Shown: positions 1 to 9,004, counted from the first letter of the stretch. The stretch is 64,000 nucleotides of DNA from Denitrolinea sp034411715 (GCA_034411715.1 DAOUMJ010000209.1:13445-77444), one strand, 5' to 3'. Notes: a model not told the origin generated them from the sequence alone. Translations and numbers: made by a program.

Positions 1-1
1 C

Positions 2-256
2 GCCGTCCTCAGCCCGTCCACGCTGTTCTATTACAAGACGGGACGCTCGCGCCCTGTGGCGGATAACCTCCGCCTGGTGATCGAGGAAGCCCCCGAGACC
101 TCCGCCGCGCTCGCGCCCCTGCTGGAAACCGATTTCTTCCTCGATACGATCGCTCGCGTTGAAACCGTGAAAAACGACGGCAAGTACGATTACGTTTACA
201 ACGCCAGCCTGCTCGACATCAACAGTTACATCGCCAACGGCATTCACGTCAAGAAC
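2..256 (+). mobile_element. Intein C-terminal fragment within acsB
   Basis: Eighty-five in-frame residues precede the ACS tail. Their end carries intein block F and G features: a YDYVYN strand, then SYIANGIHVKN followed by Cys as the +1 extein residue. The terminal Asn and the following Cys are the splicing residues; the penultimate residue is Lys where His is usual. The N-terminal splicing half and any homing endonuclease lie outside the window. The insertion point is directly before the Cys-Gly-Cys ligand motif of the A-cluster, so unspliced protein could not form the active site. Confidence 0.87.
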
Positions 257-661
257 TGTGGCTGCTTCGAATGCATCGTCATGCTCATCCCCGAAGCCAA
301 TGGCGTGATGGTCGTCAGCCGCGAGGATACGGCCATGACTCCCGCAGGCATGACCTTCTCGACCCTCGCGGGCATCGCGGGCGGCGGACTCCAAACCCCG
401 GGCGTGATGGGCGTCGGCAAGTTCTACCTGATCAGCCCCAAGTTCATCTCATCCGACGGCGGCTTCAAGCGCGTGGTGTGGATGTCGTCGGTGCTGAAAC
501 AGTCCATGGCCGATGAGTTCAAGGCCGTCTGCGAACGCGAAGGCGACCCCGACTTTATGGAGAGAATCGCGGACGCCAGCACCGCTACCACCGTGGATGA
601 ACTGCTCGCCTTCCTCGAGGCGCACAATCATCCGGCGATGGCGATGGAGCCGATGTTCTAG
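2..661 (+). CDS. acsB: Acetyl-CoA synthase (CODH/ACS) catalytic subunit, C-terminal part with intein tail
   Basis: The reading frame is open at the left edge, so only the end of the gene is here. From position 257 the product is the last 134 residues of acetyl-CoA synthase, the enzyme that condenses a corrinoid-bound methyl group, CO and CoA at the nickel A-cluster. It begins with the CGCFECI motif, whose Cys-Gly-Cys provides the ligands of the distal nickel (Cys595-Gly596-Cys597 in Moorella), and ends with the usual ACS tail; the length from this cysteine to the stop matches the family within a residue. The 85 residues before it are not ACS but the C-terminal part of an intein. The gene heads a cluster containing acsD, acsC, the activator and acsE. 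Identification is firm; the upstream part cannot be judged. Confidence 0.93.
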   Translation, partial: AVLSPSTLFYYKTGRSRPVADNLRLVIEEAPETSAALAPLLETDFFLDTIARVETVKNDGKYDYVYNASLLDINSYIANGIHVKNCGCFECIVMLIPEANGVMVVSREDTAMTPAGMTFSTLAGIAGGGLQTPGVMGVGKFYLISPKFISSDGGFKRVVWMSSVLKQSMADEFKAVCEREGDPDFMERIADASTATTVDELLAFLEAHNHPAMAMEPMF

Positions 662-714
662 GTAGACCCGTAGACAGGTACACAGGTAACATATTCGGCC
701 TGTGTACCTGTTTC
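662..714. repeat. GTACAC-type intergenic repeat, hairpin after acsB
   Basis: Directly after the acsB stop. The arms acaggtacacagg (674-686) and cctgtgtacctgt (699-711) are a perfect 13-bp inverted repeat around a 12-nt loop. It belongs to a family of units built from gta(c/g/a)ac(a)(c/g)ggt that recurs between the Wood-Ljungdahl genes. A T-triplet follows the hairpin, too short for a standard intrinsic terminator. Confidence 0.8.
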
Positions 715-735
715 GTATGCGCAAAACGATACACC

Positions 736-1704
736 ATGAACACCAAATTCCTTTTCGCAAGCGACCTGATAAGGAAATCCCTGCTGATAAAAATTCTGGC
801 AGTTGCTCTGCTTGTTTTGTTGTTATGCAAACTGCCGGGGGAAATTCTTTTTTGGGTGTTATGCGCGGAACAGGATCGTGACATACCGCCCAATACCGAG
901 GTAATCGTCTCCGCCTGTAAACGTCCAATTGCGATTGGAGTACCTGGCGGTGATGCATTGTTTGTACGTGAGGAAAGCAGTAGCAAGATATACCTTCTTG
1001 ATTTGCGCACCAAGGAAAAAAGAAAAGTCCCTAATGATCCGCTATTGGAGAACAAAGGCATATTTCTCAGTTCCGAACTAGTTTGGTTGGAAGGCAGCCT
1101 AGTGTCACCAGGCGAACCAGGATATAGGCCGCACTACATTCTAGATTTGACTAACGGTCAGCGATATGAATTGCTCGATTTGGATTTGCTTCCACGTCTC
1201 GAAGGCGGCAAGTTTGATTCCAAAAACTATGTCTACATCCAGTCTGCGGAGCGGGTTTTCCTTCATCACACGGAAAACACCTTAATCGCCTTATCATCGG
1301 ATTTTCGCACCAACCAAAGTGAAAGACTTATATTTTCTGGCTATTCTATTGCTACTGAGAACGGCAAAGGGCTCGAGGAACTCCTGGAAGCCCTAGGAAT
1401 TAATTACGAGATTGTAGATCTGTCCACAACACGCTACGCCGACATTCCTTCGCCAACCGGTAGATATGTCGTTCGAAATGATGGCATTTACCTTTCCAGC
1501 ACCAATACCTCGGTTGTGACTCGTGAGTATACAGGTGGCGTTTTCATGGGCGGTTATTTTAAGGGTTGGTATTATGATGAAAGCGCTGTGGTTGTTCAGG
1601 AAAATCCAAACTATTTAATTGTCATCAGTTTCGGCTCTTCTTTCGTTCCTGTCCCACGTCCGATTCTCAAACTTCATCTGCCTATATCGCCCATTGCCGA
1701 TTAG
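736..1704 (+). CDS. Membrane-anchored protein of unknown function
   Basis: This 322-residue protein is not recognised. Residues about 15-42 form a single hydrophobic segment rich in Leu, Val and Ile, preceded by basic residues, suggesting an N-terminal membrane anchor with the rest outside the membrane. The remainder has short beta-rich stretches and repeated phrases such as IYLLDLRTKEKRKV and HYILDLTNGQRYELLDL, suggestive of a beta-propeller-like exterior domain, but no catalytic motif is visible. Base composition is clearly AT-richer than acsB or acsD. It lies between acsB and a large secreted protein, and both look like insertions into the acs operon. No clear Shine-Dalgarno is seen before the ATG. 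Confidence 0.6.
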   Translation: MNTKFLFASDLIRKSLLIKILAVALLVLLLCKLPGEILFWVLCAEQDRDIPPNTEVIVSACKRPIAIGVPGGDALFVREESSSKIYLLDLRTKEKRKVPNDPLLENKGIFLSSELVWLEGSLVSPGEPGYRPHYILDLTNGQRYELLDLDLLPRLEGGKFDSKNYVYIQSAERVFLHHTENTLIALSSDFRTNQSERLIFSGYSIATENGKGLEELLEALGINYEIVDLSTTRYADIPSPTGRYVVRNDGIYLSSTNTSVVTREYTGGVFMGGYFKGWYYDESAVVVQENPNYLIVISFGSSFVPVPRPILKLHLPISPIAD

Positions 1705-1799
1705 CAAGTAACCCTACAGACTCTTTGCGAATGGATGCGAGTATCACATGGGCCGCTTCGGCGCAGAAAAGCAACAAGCCAAACGACTTGGAGGATGAA

Positions 1800-4700
1800 A
1801 TGGAAACACGTCGCACTGGTTTCAAACGGACAGTTGTTATCTTTGTCTTTGCCGTGTTTATTCTATTTTTATTCATGATTCCACCAGTGTTTGCCCAAGG
1901 AGAAAACCCATCAACACCCACTCCTTACGGTACTATGCCACCCTTCCCTGACACTACTCCGGAACCCTTCTTTATGCCAGAAATTCCACAAGAAAGCCCT
2001 ATTCAATCACTAAACCAGATGGAATCTACTGCTCCATTAGGTGGAGATTGGGCCGCGCAAGTCAACATTTCAGACACAGCAGACGAATCCACCAATCCCA
2101 AAATAGCAACGGACAACAACGGAATTTTGCATTTTGTTTGGAGAGAAACTGTCGGCGGAAAGCAGGAAATCTTTTACAGCCGAATTACCGGTCTCGCCCA
2201 ATCCATGCCAGTCAACGTTTCCAACAGCCCATCCTTCAACTCAGATTCTCCACAAATTGTGGCTGACAGCATTGGAACAGCACACATTGTCTGGCAGGAG
2301 GAGGATAACGACCACGCTGATGATTTCGAGACGCTCTATAGTCGATGCGATGAATCTGGTTGCACACCCCCAATGATATTGTCAGACGGTAATGTTTGTA
2401 GTTCGTACAGCGGTGATTGGAAGGCTGTTACTCCCACAATAGGGATTAACACAGATAACAATTTAATAGTCGCATGGATATCATACGAACCAAACCCGAA
2501 GAATTACTTGATGTATAGCATCTGGCCAGCATCAAGTTCGCCTCCCACAAATCGAACGGGATGTCATCCTTATGCTGGATTAATTGGTTTGCCGTTGGTA
2601 GCAGGAGATTCGAACGGAAATTTCCATTTGGTTATGCTGGATTATAGTTTTAACGTGTATTACAGTAGCAGTAGTAGCGGAAGTTGGACGTCTATTCAAA
2701 ACATAGGAACGGGATATTACCCGGTAATCTTCATTGATGAAAATAACAAGATTCATACGGCTTGGTCAGACTACAACAGTATTACTCCACTCTATCGAAG
2801 CAGGGAGGGAGCGTCTTGGTCATCGCCAGAGACTGCAATCAGCAATGCACAATGCTATCAGACTAGCCTTGCAACTGACCAGGACAATCTGCCTCGACTG
2901 GTCTGTGCTGGATATGGAACTATCTATGAAACCTCCCGCCAGCCTACTGGATGGACAGAGGCGACGAACGTTATAGGTGACGAAGCAACACCGAGCCAGC
3001 CTAATCTTGCGAAGGATATTAACGGTAATTTACATTTAGTGTGGAGCGATGTTCGCACAGGAAACAGGGAGACATTTTATTCACCTACCTACAACTGCGA
3101 AGGCATTGAACCTGCGACAACAGCTGGGCAAGCGGTTTTGGATGTTTTGGAAAGTGATTTGAGAAACAGACCATTCCTAAACTACTGCAAAAACCTGGTT
3201 GAGGAAATAATCTTAGTCCCCGCTCCCGGTGGACAGGATGATCCTAAGGAGGCTTTTAAACAGTGGGCAGACCTCGCTAGTTCCGCCGCCCACGAAGTTG
3301 CTTTTACAGTCATGTTTTGGGACAGGGGCAGCCCTGGAGAGATTGTACTTCAAGGAATAAGGAGCCTTTATGATAAGGTAATAAATCCATCGACTACCAT
3401 TGGGTATCCACACGGCATGACAGTGCGCATCTTGTTGGGCGTGAAAGTAAATGCAATTGCTCCCCCTTGGCCGGACCAAAGGGATTCTGTTTTACGCGAA
3501 TTGCAAAACCAAGATATTCCAATTTATAAGACCTTACCTGATGGGCGTGTTTGGAAAATCCAAGTGGGTGTATACCGAGAAGGCCTTCAATGGAGTAAAT
3601 CGCCGGGAGCCTATAGTCACGTCAAATTAATGGTCGTAGACAGTAATAAAATGATTGTTTCTGGCTATCATCCTCAATATGCATTTCAGACCGCTGAAAA
3701 TGGAGAGGCCGATTACCATGATTTGGGAATAAAAGTCGCCGGCCCTATTGCTGCAAACGGGATGGCAGTTTTCGACTCTTTATGGGCTGATAGCGAGATT
3801 AAATGTACCGAAGAAGGTGCTTGGATAATTGACAATGATCTCTCTTTAGATCTATGCGGCGAACCTGGGCTTGGGGAGAATCCAACACATTGGTTCTTTG
3901 TTCCAACTGGAGATGACATTGCCCTACCGCTATATCGCGACCTTACTCAAAAAGTAGCGGACATGGCTGTGGAGCAAGCGATTAAGTCTGCAAATACTCA
4001 AGTCTATGTTATCCAGAACCGCGTTGGGGTATCTGGAAATTTTCCTGTTTTATCTTACGGAGAAGATGGGTGGCTGAATTATGCGAACGCACTTCTTAAA
4101 GAAGCATTGGAGAATACGGAAGTTCGCATCCTCTTTTCCAGAGACACAGCCAATTTTTACTATAACCTTCCTTCCATGTTAAATTTCATGGATAAATATT
4201 ATCAAGAGGGAGGACAGGAAGAGGAATGGAATATCTTTAGATTTTATCACCCGGAGGGATATAACCTCTTTACCCAGATTGGACTACACGCCAAAACTTT
4301 CATGATCGACGGAGAATTTCTTGTCATTGGGAGCCAGAATTTCGATCACTCTGCATTTGGTAGTTCTCGCGATGATTTAGATTTGGTAGAGTATAGCCTG
4401 GGAATAGAAGACAGTACTACTATCATAAATATAAAGCAAGATTATTATTCAGATGCCCTGTGGAATTCATCTATTGGTCCGGAGGTAATCAGCCCGGAAG
4501 ATTCTTTCAAAGCAAGCGTTGAACAGGCCAGCCCCGGGGCAATTATTTTTATGAAGCCGGGATACTATGAGATTTCCAGTCCAGTAACGATTCCCGAAGG
4601 AGTTACAGTCGTTGGCTTGGATGCGGTCATCAGGCCATCAGTTTATTTCGTTGGACAAACAGAGACGTTCAAGCTGGCTGCGCCCAATTTTGCTTCCACT

Positions 4701-5942
4701 CCTGCTCCACTATTGCACATTACTGGCAGTAACGTGACATTGATTGGGTTGACTCTTCAGAACAGTTCTGGTTATGCTATTGAAATTGGAGATGGAAGTA
4801 CAGCAATTGAGAACGTTTATTTGTCTCGATTGGTTTTTGAAAACAACGCATTGGGCGGCGTTCATGTTCAAGGCCCCGCCGATGGCGGCCTTGCCGACTA
4901 CACAATTGAAAATAACACCTTTGTGGGCGGCGGTTCCGGGGTGACAATCACAGCCAGTGCAACTGCAACTGGGATCATCCGTAATAACATCTTTGCCGGG
5001 CAAAGCCTCGCGCCAGTACAGATAACCTCTGAGAATGATGGAAATGTCGAGTATAATTATAACCTGTTTTACGCTTGCGCGAGCGGCGGTTGCGCGGACA
5101 ATTGGCACATTGGAAACCTGGGAGTTGGTTCGAACGCACATGACAACCTCTTTGACCTAAATCCGCTGTTCGCCAATCCCGCATTTGGAGATTACCATCT
5201 CTCTTCTGCCTCGCCCGCGATAGATATTGGCGATCCGGACATTTTGAACGATCTGGTCTACGATGGGAATGGCGACGGTTTGCCGCGCATTGACATGGGA
5301 GCATTCGAATACTTGGGAGAATCTGGCGGGCCTACGCCAACTGTGGCTCCTTCGCCTACACTAACGGCAACTCCGACGCTTACATGGACACCCATATTTA
5401 CCTTCACACCAACATTGACCCGGACGCCTACCTCTACTTTCACACCGACGCCAAGCCCAACACCGACCTTGACTCGAACATCTACAGCAACTTTCACGCC
5501 AACAGTGAGCCTAACACCGACTTTCACACTGACATCGAGCCCAACACCGACCAAAACCTCGCCCCCTACAAGTTCGCCGACACAAACTGGCCTATATCAA
5601 TTCACTGGGTTTTTCCCGCCGGTTGATAACCAGCCGATTCTAAATGAATTGAAAGCCGGAAGCGCCGTACCGATCAAGTTCAGTTTGGGCGGCTATCAGG
5701 GCATGAATATCTTGGCCGAGGGTTATCCAGTCTCTGGCATAGTAACTTGCGGTTTCTCCATCGTGGACGCCATTGAGCAGACGGTCACTGCGGAATCAAG
5801 TAGTCTCTCTTACGATGCCTCGTACAACCAATATATCTACGTCTGGAAAACCAATAGCGCTTGGTCTGGCGCCTGCCGAACGTTCGTAATGAAACTGCTT
5901 GACGGCTCCTACCATCGAGCAGACTTCAAATTCAGAAAGTAG
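1800..5942 (+). CDS. Large secreted multidomain protein with phospholipase D-type HKD motifs, beta-helix and PxKF C-terminal domain
   Basis: The start at 1800 is preferred because GGAGG lies 5 nt upstream and it gives a clean signal peptide (basic start, hydrophobic core, cut near VFAQG); the frame extends back to 1725. In the 1380-residue product a Ser/Thr/Pro-rich stretch is followed by repeats resembling BNR/sialidase-type propeller blades (ADESTNPKIATDNNGILHFVW and similar). Two phospholipase D HxKxxxxD motifs follow: HVKLMVVD (His about 607) and HAKTFMID (His about 830), the second with the expected GSQNFD. Next come a right-handed beta-helix region with NNTF and NNIF turns, a TPTPT-type linker and a C-terminal domain containing AVPIKF. 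The architecture suggests an exported enzyme acting on phosphodiesters or surface polymers; substrate unknown. The gene is AT-richer than its neighbours and interrupts the acs cluster. Confidence 0.8.
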   Translation: METRRTGFKRTVVIFVFAVFILFLFMIPPVFAQGENPSTPTPYGTMPPFPDTTPEPFFMPEIPQESPIQSLNQMESTAPLGGDWAAQVNISDTADESTNPKIATDNNGILHFVWRETVGGKQEIFYSRITGLAQSMPVNVSNSPSFNSDSPQIVADSIGTAHIVWQEEDNDHADDFETLYSRCDESGCTPPMILSDGNVCSSYSGDWKAVTPTIGINTDNNLIVAWISYEPNPKNYLMYSIWPASSSPPTNRTGCHPYAGLIGLPLVAGDSNGNFHLVMLDYSFNVYYSSSSSGSWTSIQNIGTGYYPVIFIDENNKIHTAWSDYNSITPLYRSREGASWSSPETAISNAQCYQTSLATDQDNLPRLVCAGYGTIYETSRQPTGWTEATNVIGDEATPSQPNLAKDINGNLHLVWSDVRTGNRETFYSPTYNCEGIEPATTAGQAVLDVLESDLRNRPFLNYCKNLVEEIILVPAPGGQDDPKEAFKQWADLASSAAHEVAFTVMFWDRGSPGEIVLQGIRSLYDKVINPSTTIGYPHGMTVRILLGVKVNAIAPPWPDQRDSVLRELQNQDIPIYKTLPDGRVWKIQVGVYREGLQWSKSPGAYSHVKLMVVDSNKMIVSGYHPQYAFQTAENGEADYHDLGIKVAGPIAANGMAVFDSLWADSEIKCTEEGAWIIDNDLSLDLCGEPGLGENPTHWFFVPTGDDIALPLYRDLTQKVADMAVEQAIKSANTQVYVIQNRVGVSGNFPVLSYGEDGWLNYANALLKEALENTEVRILFSRDTANFYYNLPSMLNFMDKYYQEGGQEEEWNIFRFYHPEGYNLFTQIGLHAKTFMIDGEFLVIGSQNFDHSAFGSSRDDLDLVEYSLGIEDSTTIINIKQDYYSDALWNSSIGPEVISPEDSFKASVEQASPGAIIFMKPGYYEISSPVTIPEGVTVVGLDAVIRPSVYFVGQTETFKLAAPNFASTPAPLLHITGSNVTLIGLTLQNSSGYAIEIGDGSTAIENVYLSRLVFENNALGGVHVQGPADGGLADYTIENNTFVGGGSGVTITASATATGIIRNNIFAGQSLAPVQITSENDGNVEYNYNLFYACASGGCADNWHIGNLGVGSNAHDNLFDLNPLFANPAFGDYHLSSASPAIDIGDPDILNDLVYDGNGDGLPRIDMGAFEYLGESGGPTPTVAPSPTLTATPTLTWTPIFTFTPTLTRTPTSTFTPTPSPTPTLTRTSTATFTPTVSLTPTFTLTSSPTPTKTSPPTSSPTQTGLYQFTGFFPPVDNQPILNELKAGSAVPIKFSLGGYQGMNILAEGYPVSGIVTCGFSIVDAIEQTVTAESSSLSYDASYNQYIYVWKTNSAWSGACRTFVMKLLDGSYHRADFKFRK

Positions 5943-5947
5943 CTCGG

Positions 5948-6466
5948 ATGCGAGAGATGATTCTAGTGGATGCGCCAGTCCTTATTCGCGACCTCATGAC
6001 TATCGGTGTACCAACTTGCAAGACCACTACTCCGGTTGTTGACATCGCGCGTTTTCTGATAGACAATAACGTGGAAGAAATGGTCGTTCTGGGAAGCGAG
6101 GGCGAAGGCGTGGGAGTGGTCGGCTACGAGGAATTGGTCACGGCCTATCATCGTGAGAACGCCCGCGAGTTGACCGCCGAGGACGTGATGCGCGAAGGCG
6201 TGACCGAGTTACCCTCCGACATCCCGCTCACCGTCGCCGCGCAGATGATGAAAGACAAAGGCGTCCGCGTCGCGTACATGAACCATAATTCGGCAGGCAT
6301 CATCTATCCCGCCGCGATGATCTCGTACCGCCACATTGTCCGTCATTTGGCCGCGAAAGACGAGAGCGAACTGAAAGACTTGGGTCTCGCGGCGGAACGC
6401 AAATCACCTGTCGAAGTGTTTGTCGCGCGAAGAGACCAAGCGCGCAAAGAAGCGAAGATTACATAG
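5948..6466 (+). CDS. CBS-domain protein
   Basis: A 172-residue protein with two CBS motifs: residues about 12-60 (IRDLMTIGVPTCKTTTPVVDIARFL) and 78-130 (AEDVMREGVTELPSDIPLTVAAQMM). CBS pairs bind adenine nucleotides and act as energy sensors. It starts 5 nt after the stop of the secreted protein gene and precedes acsD, so it may be part of the acs transcription unit. The partner is unknown. A second, unrelated CBS-pair protein sits after fdhA at 60.5 kb. The start at 5948 could equally be the ATG at 5957. Confidence 0.8.
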   Translation: MREMILVDAPVLIRDLMTIGVPTCKTTTPVVDIARFLIDNNVEEMVVLGSEGEGVGVVGYEELVTAYHRENARELTAEDVMREGVTELPSDIPLTVAAQMMKDKGVRVAYMNHNSAGIIYPAAMISYRHIVRHLAAKDESELKDLGLAAERKSPVEVFVARRDQARKEAKIT

Positions 6467-6467
6467 C

Positions 6468-6521
6468 AGTACCGCAAGATTTATCTTGCCTGCTGGTGGG
6501 CAACATGAATGTTGCGGTACT
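6468..6521. repeat. 54-bp two-hairpin palindromic element, copy 1
   Basis: The outer arms agtacc and ggtact enclose two hairpins, gcaaga-ttta-tcttgc and gcaaca-tgaa-tgttgc, which would fold as a three-way junction or cruciform. An inverted copy with the same arms lies at 56546-56597 after fdhB. It sits directly behind the CBS gene and before acsD. Confidence 0.8.
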
Positions 6522-6532
6522 ACAAACTGCAC

Positions 6533-6577
6533 AACCTGAAACCTGACACCTGAAACCTGACACCGAAACACCACACT
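6533..6577. repeat. CCTGAAACCTGACA tandem units
   Basis: Short direct units of cctgaaacctgacac repeated about three times between the cruciform element and the acsD ribosome binding site. The reverse complement of the same unit type occurs at 27383-27420 between the two ABC transporter genes. Confidence 0.7.
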
Positions 6578-6590
6578 CACTGGAGGAACA

Positions 6591-7535
6591 ATGCCAATCG
6601 AAATCCCAAAGGATAAGTGGCCTGGAAGCGTCCGCACCGTGACCATCGGCGCGACAGCCGCGGAGGGCGGGACGCGCGCCAAGTCCGTCACTGTCGGCGG
6701 CGAGACCACCCTGCCATACATGCACTTCGAAGCGCCCATGCCGAACAAACCCGTGATCGCCATCGAGATCAAGTCGCGCAAACCCGATGATTGGTCGCCG
6801 TTGTTGGCCGAGGCCTGGGGCGAGGCGATGTCCGACCCCGCTCAATGGGCGAAAAAAGCCGAAGAAGCAGGCGCCGACCTCCTCGTCCTGGCGTTGACGC
6901 TGGCCGATTCGCCCGACGACGCGGTGAAGGCCGTCAAGTCGGTCCTCGCCGCGACGGGACACCCGCTCGTCGTCTGGGGACCCGGTCAGGCCGAGAAAGA
7001 CAACGAACTGCTCGTTCCTGTGTCCGAAGCGACGAAGGGCGAGCGGATCGTCCTCGGCATTTGCGAAGACAAAAACTACCGCACCATCGTTGCGACCGCC
7101 ATGGCGAACGGACATCTCGTGCAGGCGCGCACGCCGATGGACGTGAACCTGTCGAAGCAGTTGAACATCCTCATCAGCGACATGGGCATGCCGAAGGATC
7201 GCATCATCATGGACCCGACGACGGGAGCATTGGGTTACGGGATTGAGTACGGCTACTCGGTGATGGAACGCCTGCGCCTCGCCGCGTTGCAAGGCGACGC
7301 GATGACGCAATCGCCGATGCTGGTCACGCCTGGATTCGAAGCGTGGAAAACAAAAGAGGCGAAAGTCGGCGAGGGCGTCCCCGAAACCTGGGGCGATTGG
7401 AAGGGGCGCTCGATCAATTGGGAAACCCTCACCGCCCTCGCGCTGGTCGAATCGGGCGCGGATATTCTCGTGTTGCGGTATCCCGAGTCGGTCGCGCGAG
7501 TGAAGAACGCGATTGAAGAGTTGGTGGTGGCGTGA
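6591..7535 (+). CDS. acsD: Corrinoid/iron-sulfur protein small subunit (CODH/ACS delta)
   Basis: This 314-residue TIM-barrel protein pairs with AcsC to form the corrinoid/iron-sulfur protein that carries the methyl group from methyl-THF to acetyl-CoA synthase. Recognisable family stretches are KWPGSVRTVTIG near the start, PVIAIEIKSRKPDDW, ADLLVLALTL and the C-terminal half with DRIIMDPTTGALGYGIEYGYS. Length is normal for the family. The start has a good Shine-Dalgarno (GGAGG, 6 nt before ATG). acsC follows after a GTACAC-repeat spacer of about 100 nt, consistent with one operon. Confidence 0.94.
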   Translation: MPIEIPKDKWPGSVRTVTIGATAAEGGTRAKSVTVGGETTLPYMHFEAPMPNKPVIAIEIKSRKPDDWSPLLAEAWGEAMSDPAQWAKKAEEAGADLLVLALTLADSPDDAVKAVKSVLAATGHPLVVWGPGQAEKDNELLVPVSEATKGERIVLGICEDKNYRTIVATAMANGHLVQARTPMDVNLSKQLNILISDMGMPKDRIIMDPTTGALGYGIEYGYSVMERLRLAALQGDAMTQSPMLVTPGFEAWKTKEAKVGEGVPETWGDWKGRSINWETLTALALVESGADILVLRYPESVARVKNAIEELVVA

Positions 7536-7537
7536 AC

Positions 7538-7570
7538 GTACACAGGTAGACACGTACACACGTAAACATG
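7538..7570. repeat. GTACAC-type repeat between acsD and acsC
   Basis: A direct run of gtacacaggtagacacgtac followed by acacgtaaacatg immediately after the acsD stop. Same unit family as at 662, 8942, 10940, 11594, 20405, 21397 and 56511. Confidence 0.75.
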
Positions 7571-7637
7571 CGGAACGGAACACGAAACACGCAACACGCA
7601 CCACATAACTATGTAACCACGTAACTAAGGAGTCCCC

Positions 7638-8942
7638 ATGGCGCTCTCTGGAATTCAAATCTACAAACTCTTGCCTCAGACGAACTGTAAAGAGTGTGGT
7701 TTCCCAACTTGTTTGGCCTTCGCGATGAAACTCGCCGCCAAGCAGGTCGAACTCGGCGCGTGTCCCTACGTCACCGATGAATCGAAAAAGCAACTGGCTG
7801 AATCGTCCGCGCCGCCCATCCGCCTCGTGGCGCTCAAGGCTGGCACGGAAGTCAAAGCGGGCAACGAGGTCTGCCTCTTCCGCCACGAAAAAACTTTTTA
7901 CAACAAGCCTGGCCTGTTCATCCGCGTCAACGCCAGCGACCCCGACCTCGCGAAAAAAGTCGCGCAGGCCGACGCGTACAAGGTCAACTACGTGGGCATG
8001 GACTTCACGATTGACGGCTTCGCGGTCGGTGGGGATTCGGACCTGGGCGCGGCGGTCAAGACGATTCGCGGCGTGACGAAGCGACCGCTCATCCTCATCG
8101 GCGACGCGGCCTCGCTTCAATCTGGACTTTCGGCCTGCGGAGGCGAGACCCCATTGCTCTACGCGGCTGACGCGTCCAACGCCGACGCGCTCGCGGACCT
8201 CGCCAAGGGCAAAGCCGCCCTCGTCGTCAAAGCCGATTCGCTCGACGCGCTTGCCGACTTGACTCAGAAAGTCCAGGCGAAGGGCGTGGAAGATATCGTT
8301 CTCGATCCGTCCGCCTCCACGCTTGGCGCGTCCTTGGCTGTCAACACGCAACTGCGCCGACTCGCCCTGAAAAATTTCCGTCCATTGGGCTATCCCATCA
8401 TCGCCTTCCCCTGCGACGCGAAAGACGAGGGCATCGCGGCCGCGCAAGCCATCGCCAAGTATGCGGGCTTCATCGTGTTGAGCGAGTTCAAACCCGAACT
8501 GCTCTACCCGCTGCTCGTCCTGCGCGAGAACATCTACACCGACCCGCAGAAACCGATTCAAGTCCAACCTGGCATCTACGAGATCAACCAGCCCAAACCC
8601 GAAAGCCCCGTGCTGGTCACCACGAACTTCAGCATCACCTACTTCTCGGTTGCCAACGAGGTCGAAGGCTCAGGCCTTCCCGCCTGGCTGGTCGTGACCG
8701 ACGCGGAAGGTATGTCCGTGCTGACCGCGTGGGCGGCGGGAAAATTCGACGCGGAGAGAATCGCCAAGGCCATCAAAGGCTTCGACGTGGCGAGCAAAGT
8801 CAGCAAGAAGCGCGTCGTCCTGCCTGGACACGTCGCCGTGCTTTCGGGCGAACTCGAAGCGGAACTGCCCGACTGGGAGATTCGCGTCGGCCCGCGCGAG
8901 GCGGTGGATTTGCCCGCGTTTATGAAGCAGGCGCTGAATTAG
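7638..8942 (+). CDS. acsC: Corrinoid/iron-sulfur protein large subunit (CODH/ACS gamma)
   Basis: This 434-residue protein binds the cobamide and a low-potential [4Fe-4S] cluster. The cluster ligands are the N-terminal cysteines C17, C20, C25 and C42 (QTNCKECGFPTC, then GACPYV). The middle is a TIM barrel and the C-terminal domain, from about residue 320, is the flavodoxin-like corrinoid-binding part (SPVLVTTNFSITYF onward). The start is supported by AAGGAG 6 nt upstream. It cycles methyl groups between AcsE and AcsB; its oxidised cobalt is rescued by the activator encoded next. Confidence 0.95.
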   Translation: MALSGIQIYKLLPQTNCKECGFPTCLAFAMKLAAKQVELGACPYVTDESKKQLAESSAPPIRLVALKAGTEVKAGNEVCLFRHEKTFYNKPGLFIRVNASDPDLAKKVAQADAYKVNYVGMDFTIDGFAVGGDSDLGAAVKTIRGVTKRPLILIGDAASLQSGLSACGGETPLLYAADASNADALADLAKGKAALVVKADSLDALADLTQKVQAKGVEDIVLDPSASTLGASLAVNTQLRRLALKNFRPLGYPIIAFPCDAKDEGIAAAQAIAKYAGFIVLSEFKPELLYPLLVLRENIYTDPQKPIQVQPGIYEINQPKPESPVLVTTNFSITYFSVANEVEGSGLPAWLVVTDAEGMSVLTAWAAGKFDAERIAKAIKGFDVASKVSKKRVVLPGHVAVLSGELEAELPDWEIRVGPREAVDLPAFMKQALN

Positions 8943-9004
8943 GTAGACAGGTAAACAGGTCGCGCGCTCCACGTGTGTACTTGTGTACGTGTTTACCTGT
9001 GTAC
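8942..9004. repeat. GTACAC-type repeat between acsC and acsV
   Basis: Inverted arms acaggtaaacaggt (from 8948) and acgtgtttacctgt (ending 9000) match at 13 of 14 positions around a GC-rich centre. The element starts at the acsC stop and ends 6 nt before the ATG of the next gene, so that start has no ordinary Shine-Dalgarno. Confidence 0.75.

Noticed and set aside
662..714. Intrinsic terminator after acsB
   Set aside because: The hairpin is strong but only three T residues follow, and the same family lies within coding sequence elsewhere.
5258..5554. Minus-strand Val/Gly repeat ORF opposite the secreted protein
   Set aside because: It is the complement of the TPTPT linker codons.
6459..8567. 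Long minus-strand ORF (702 codons) opposite acsD and acsC
   Set aside because: It is the mirror of GC-rich codon use, has Arg/His/Asp-rich low-complexity composition and no family motif.
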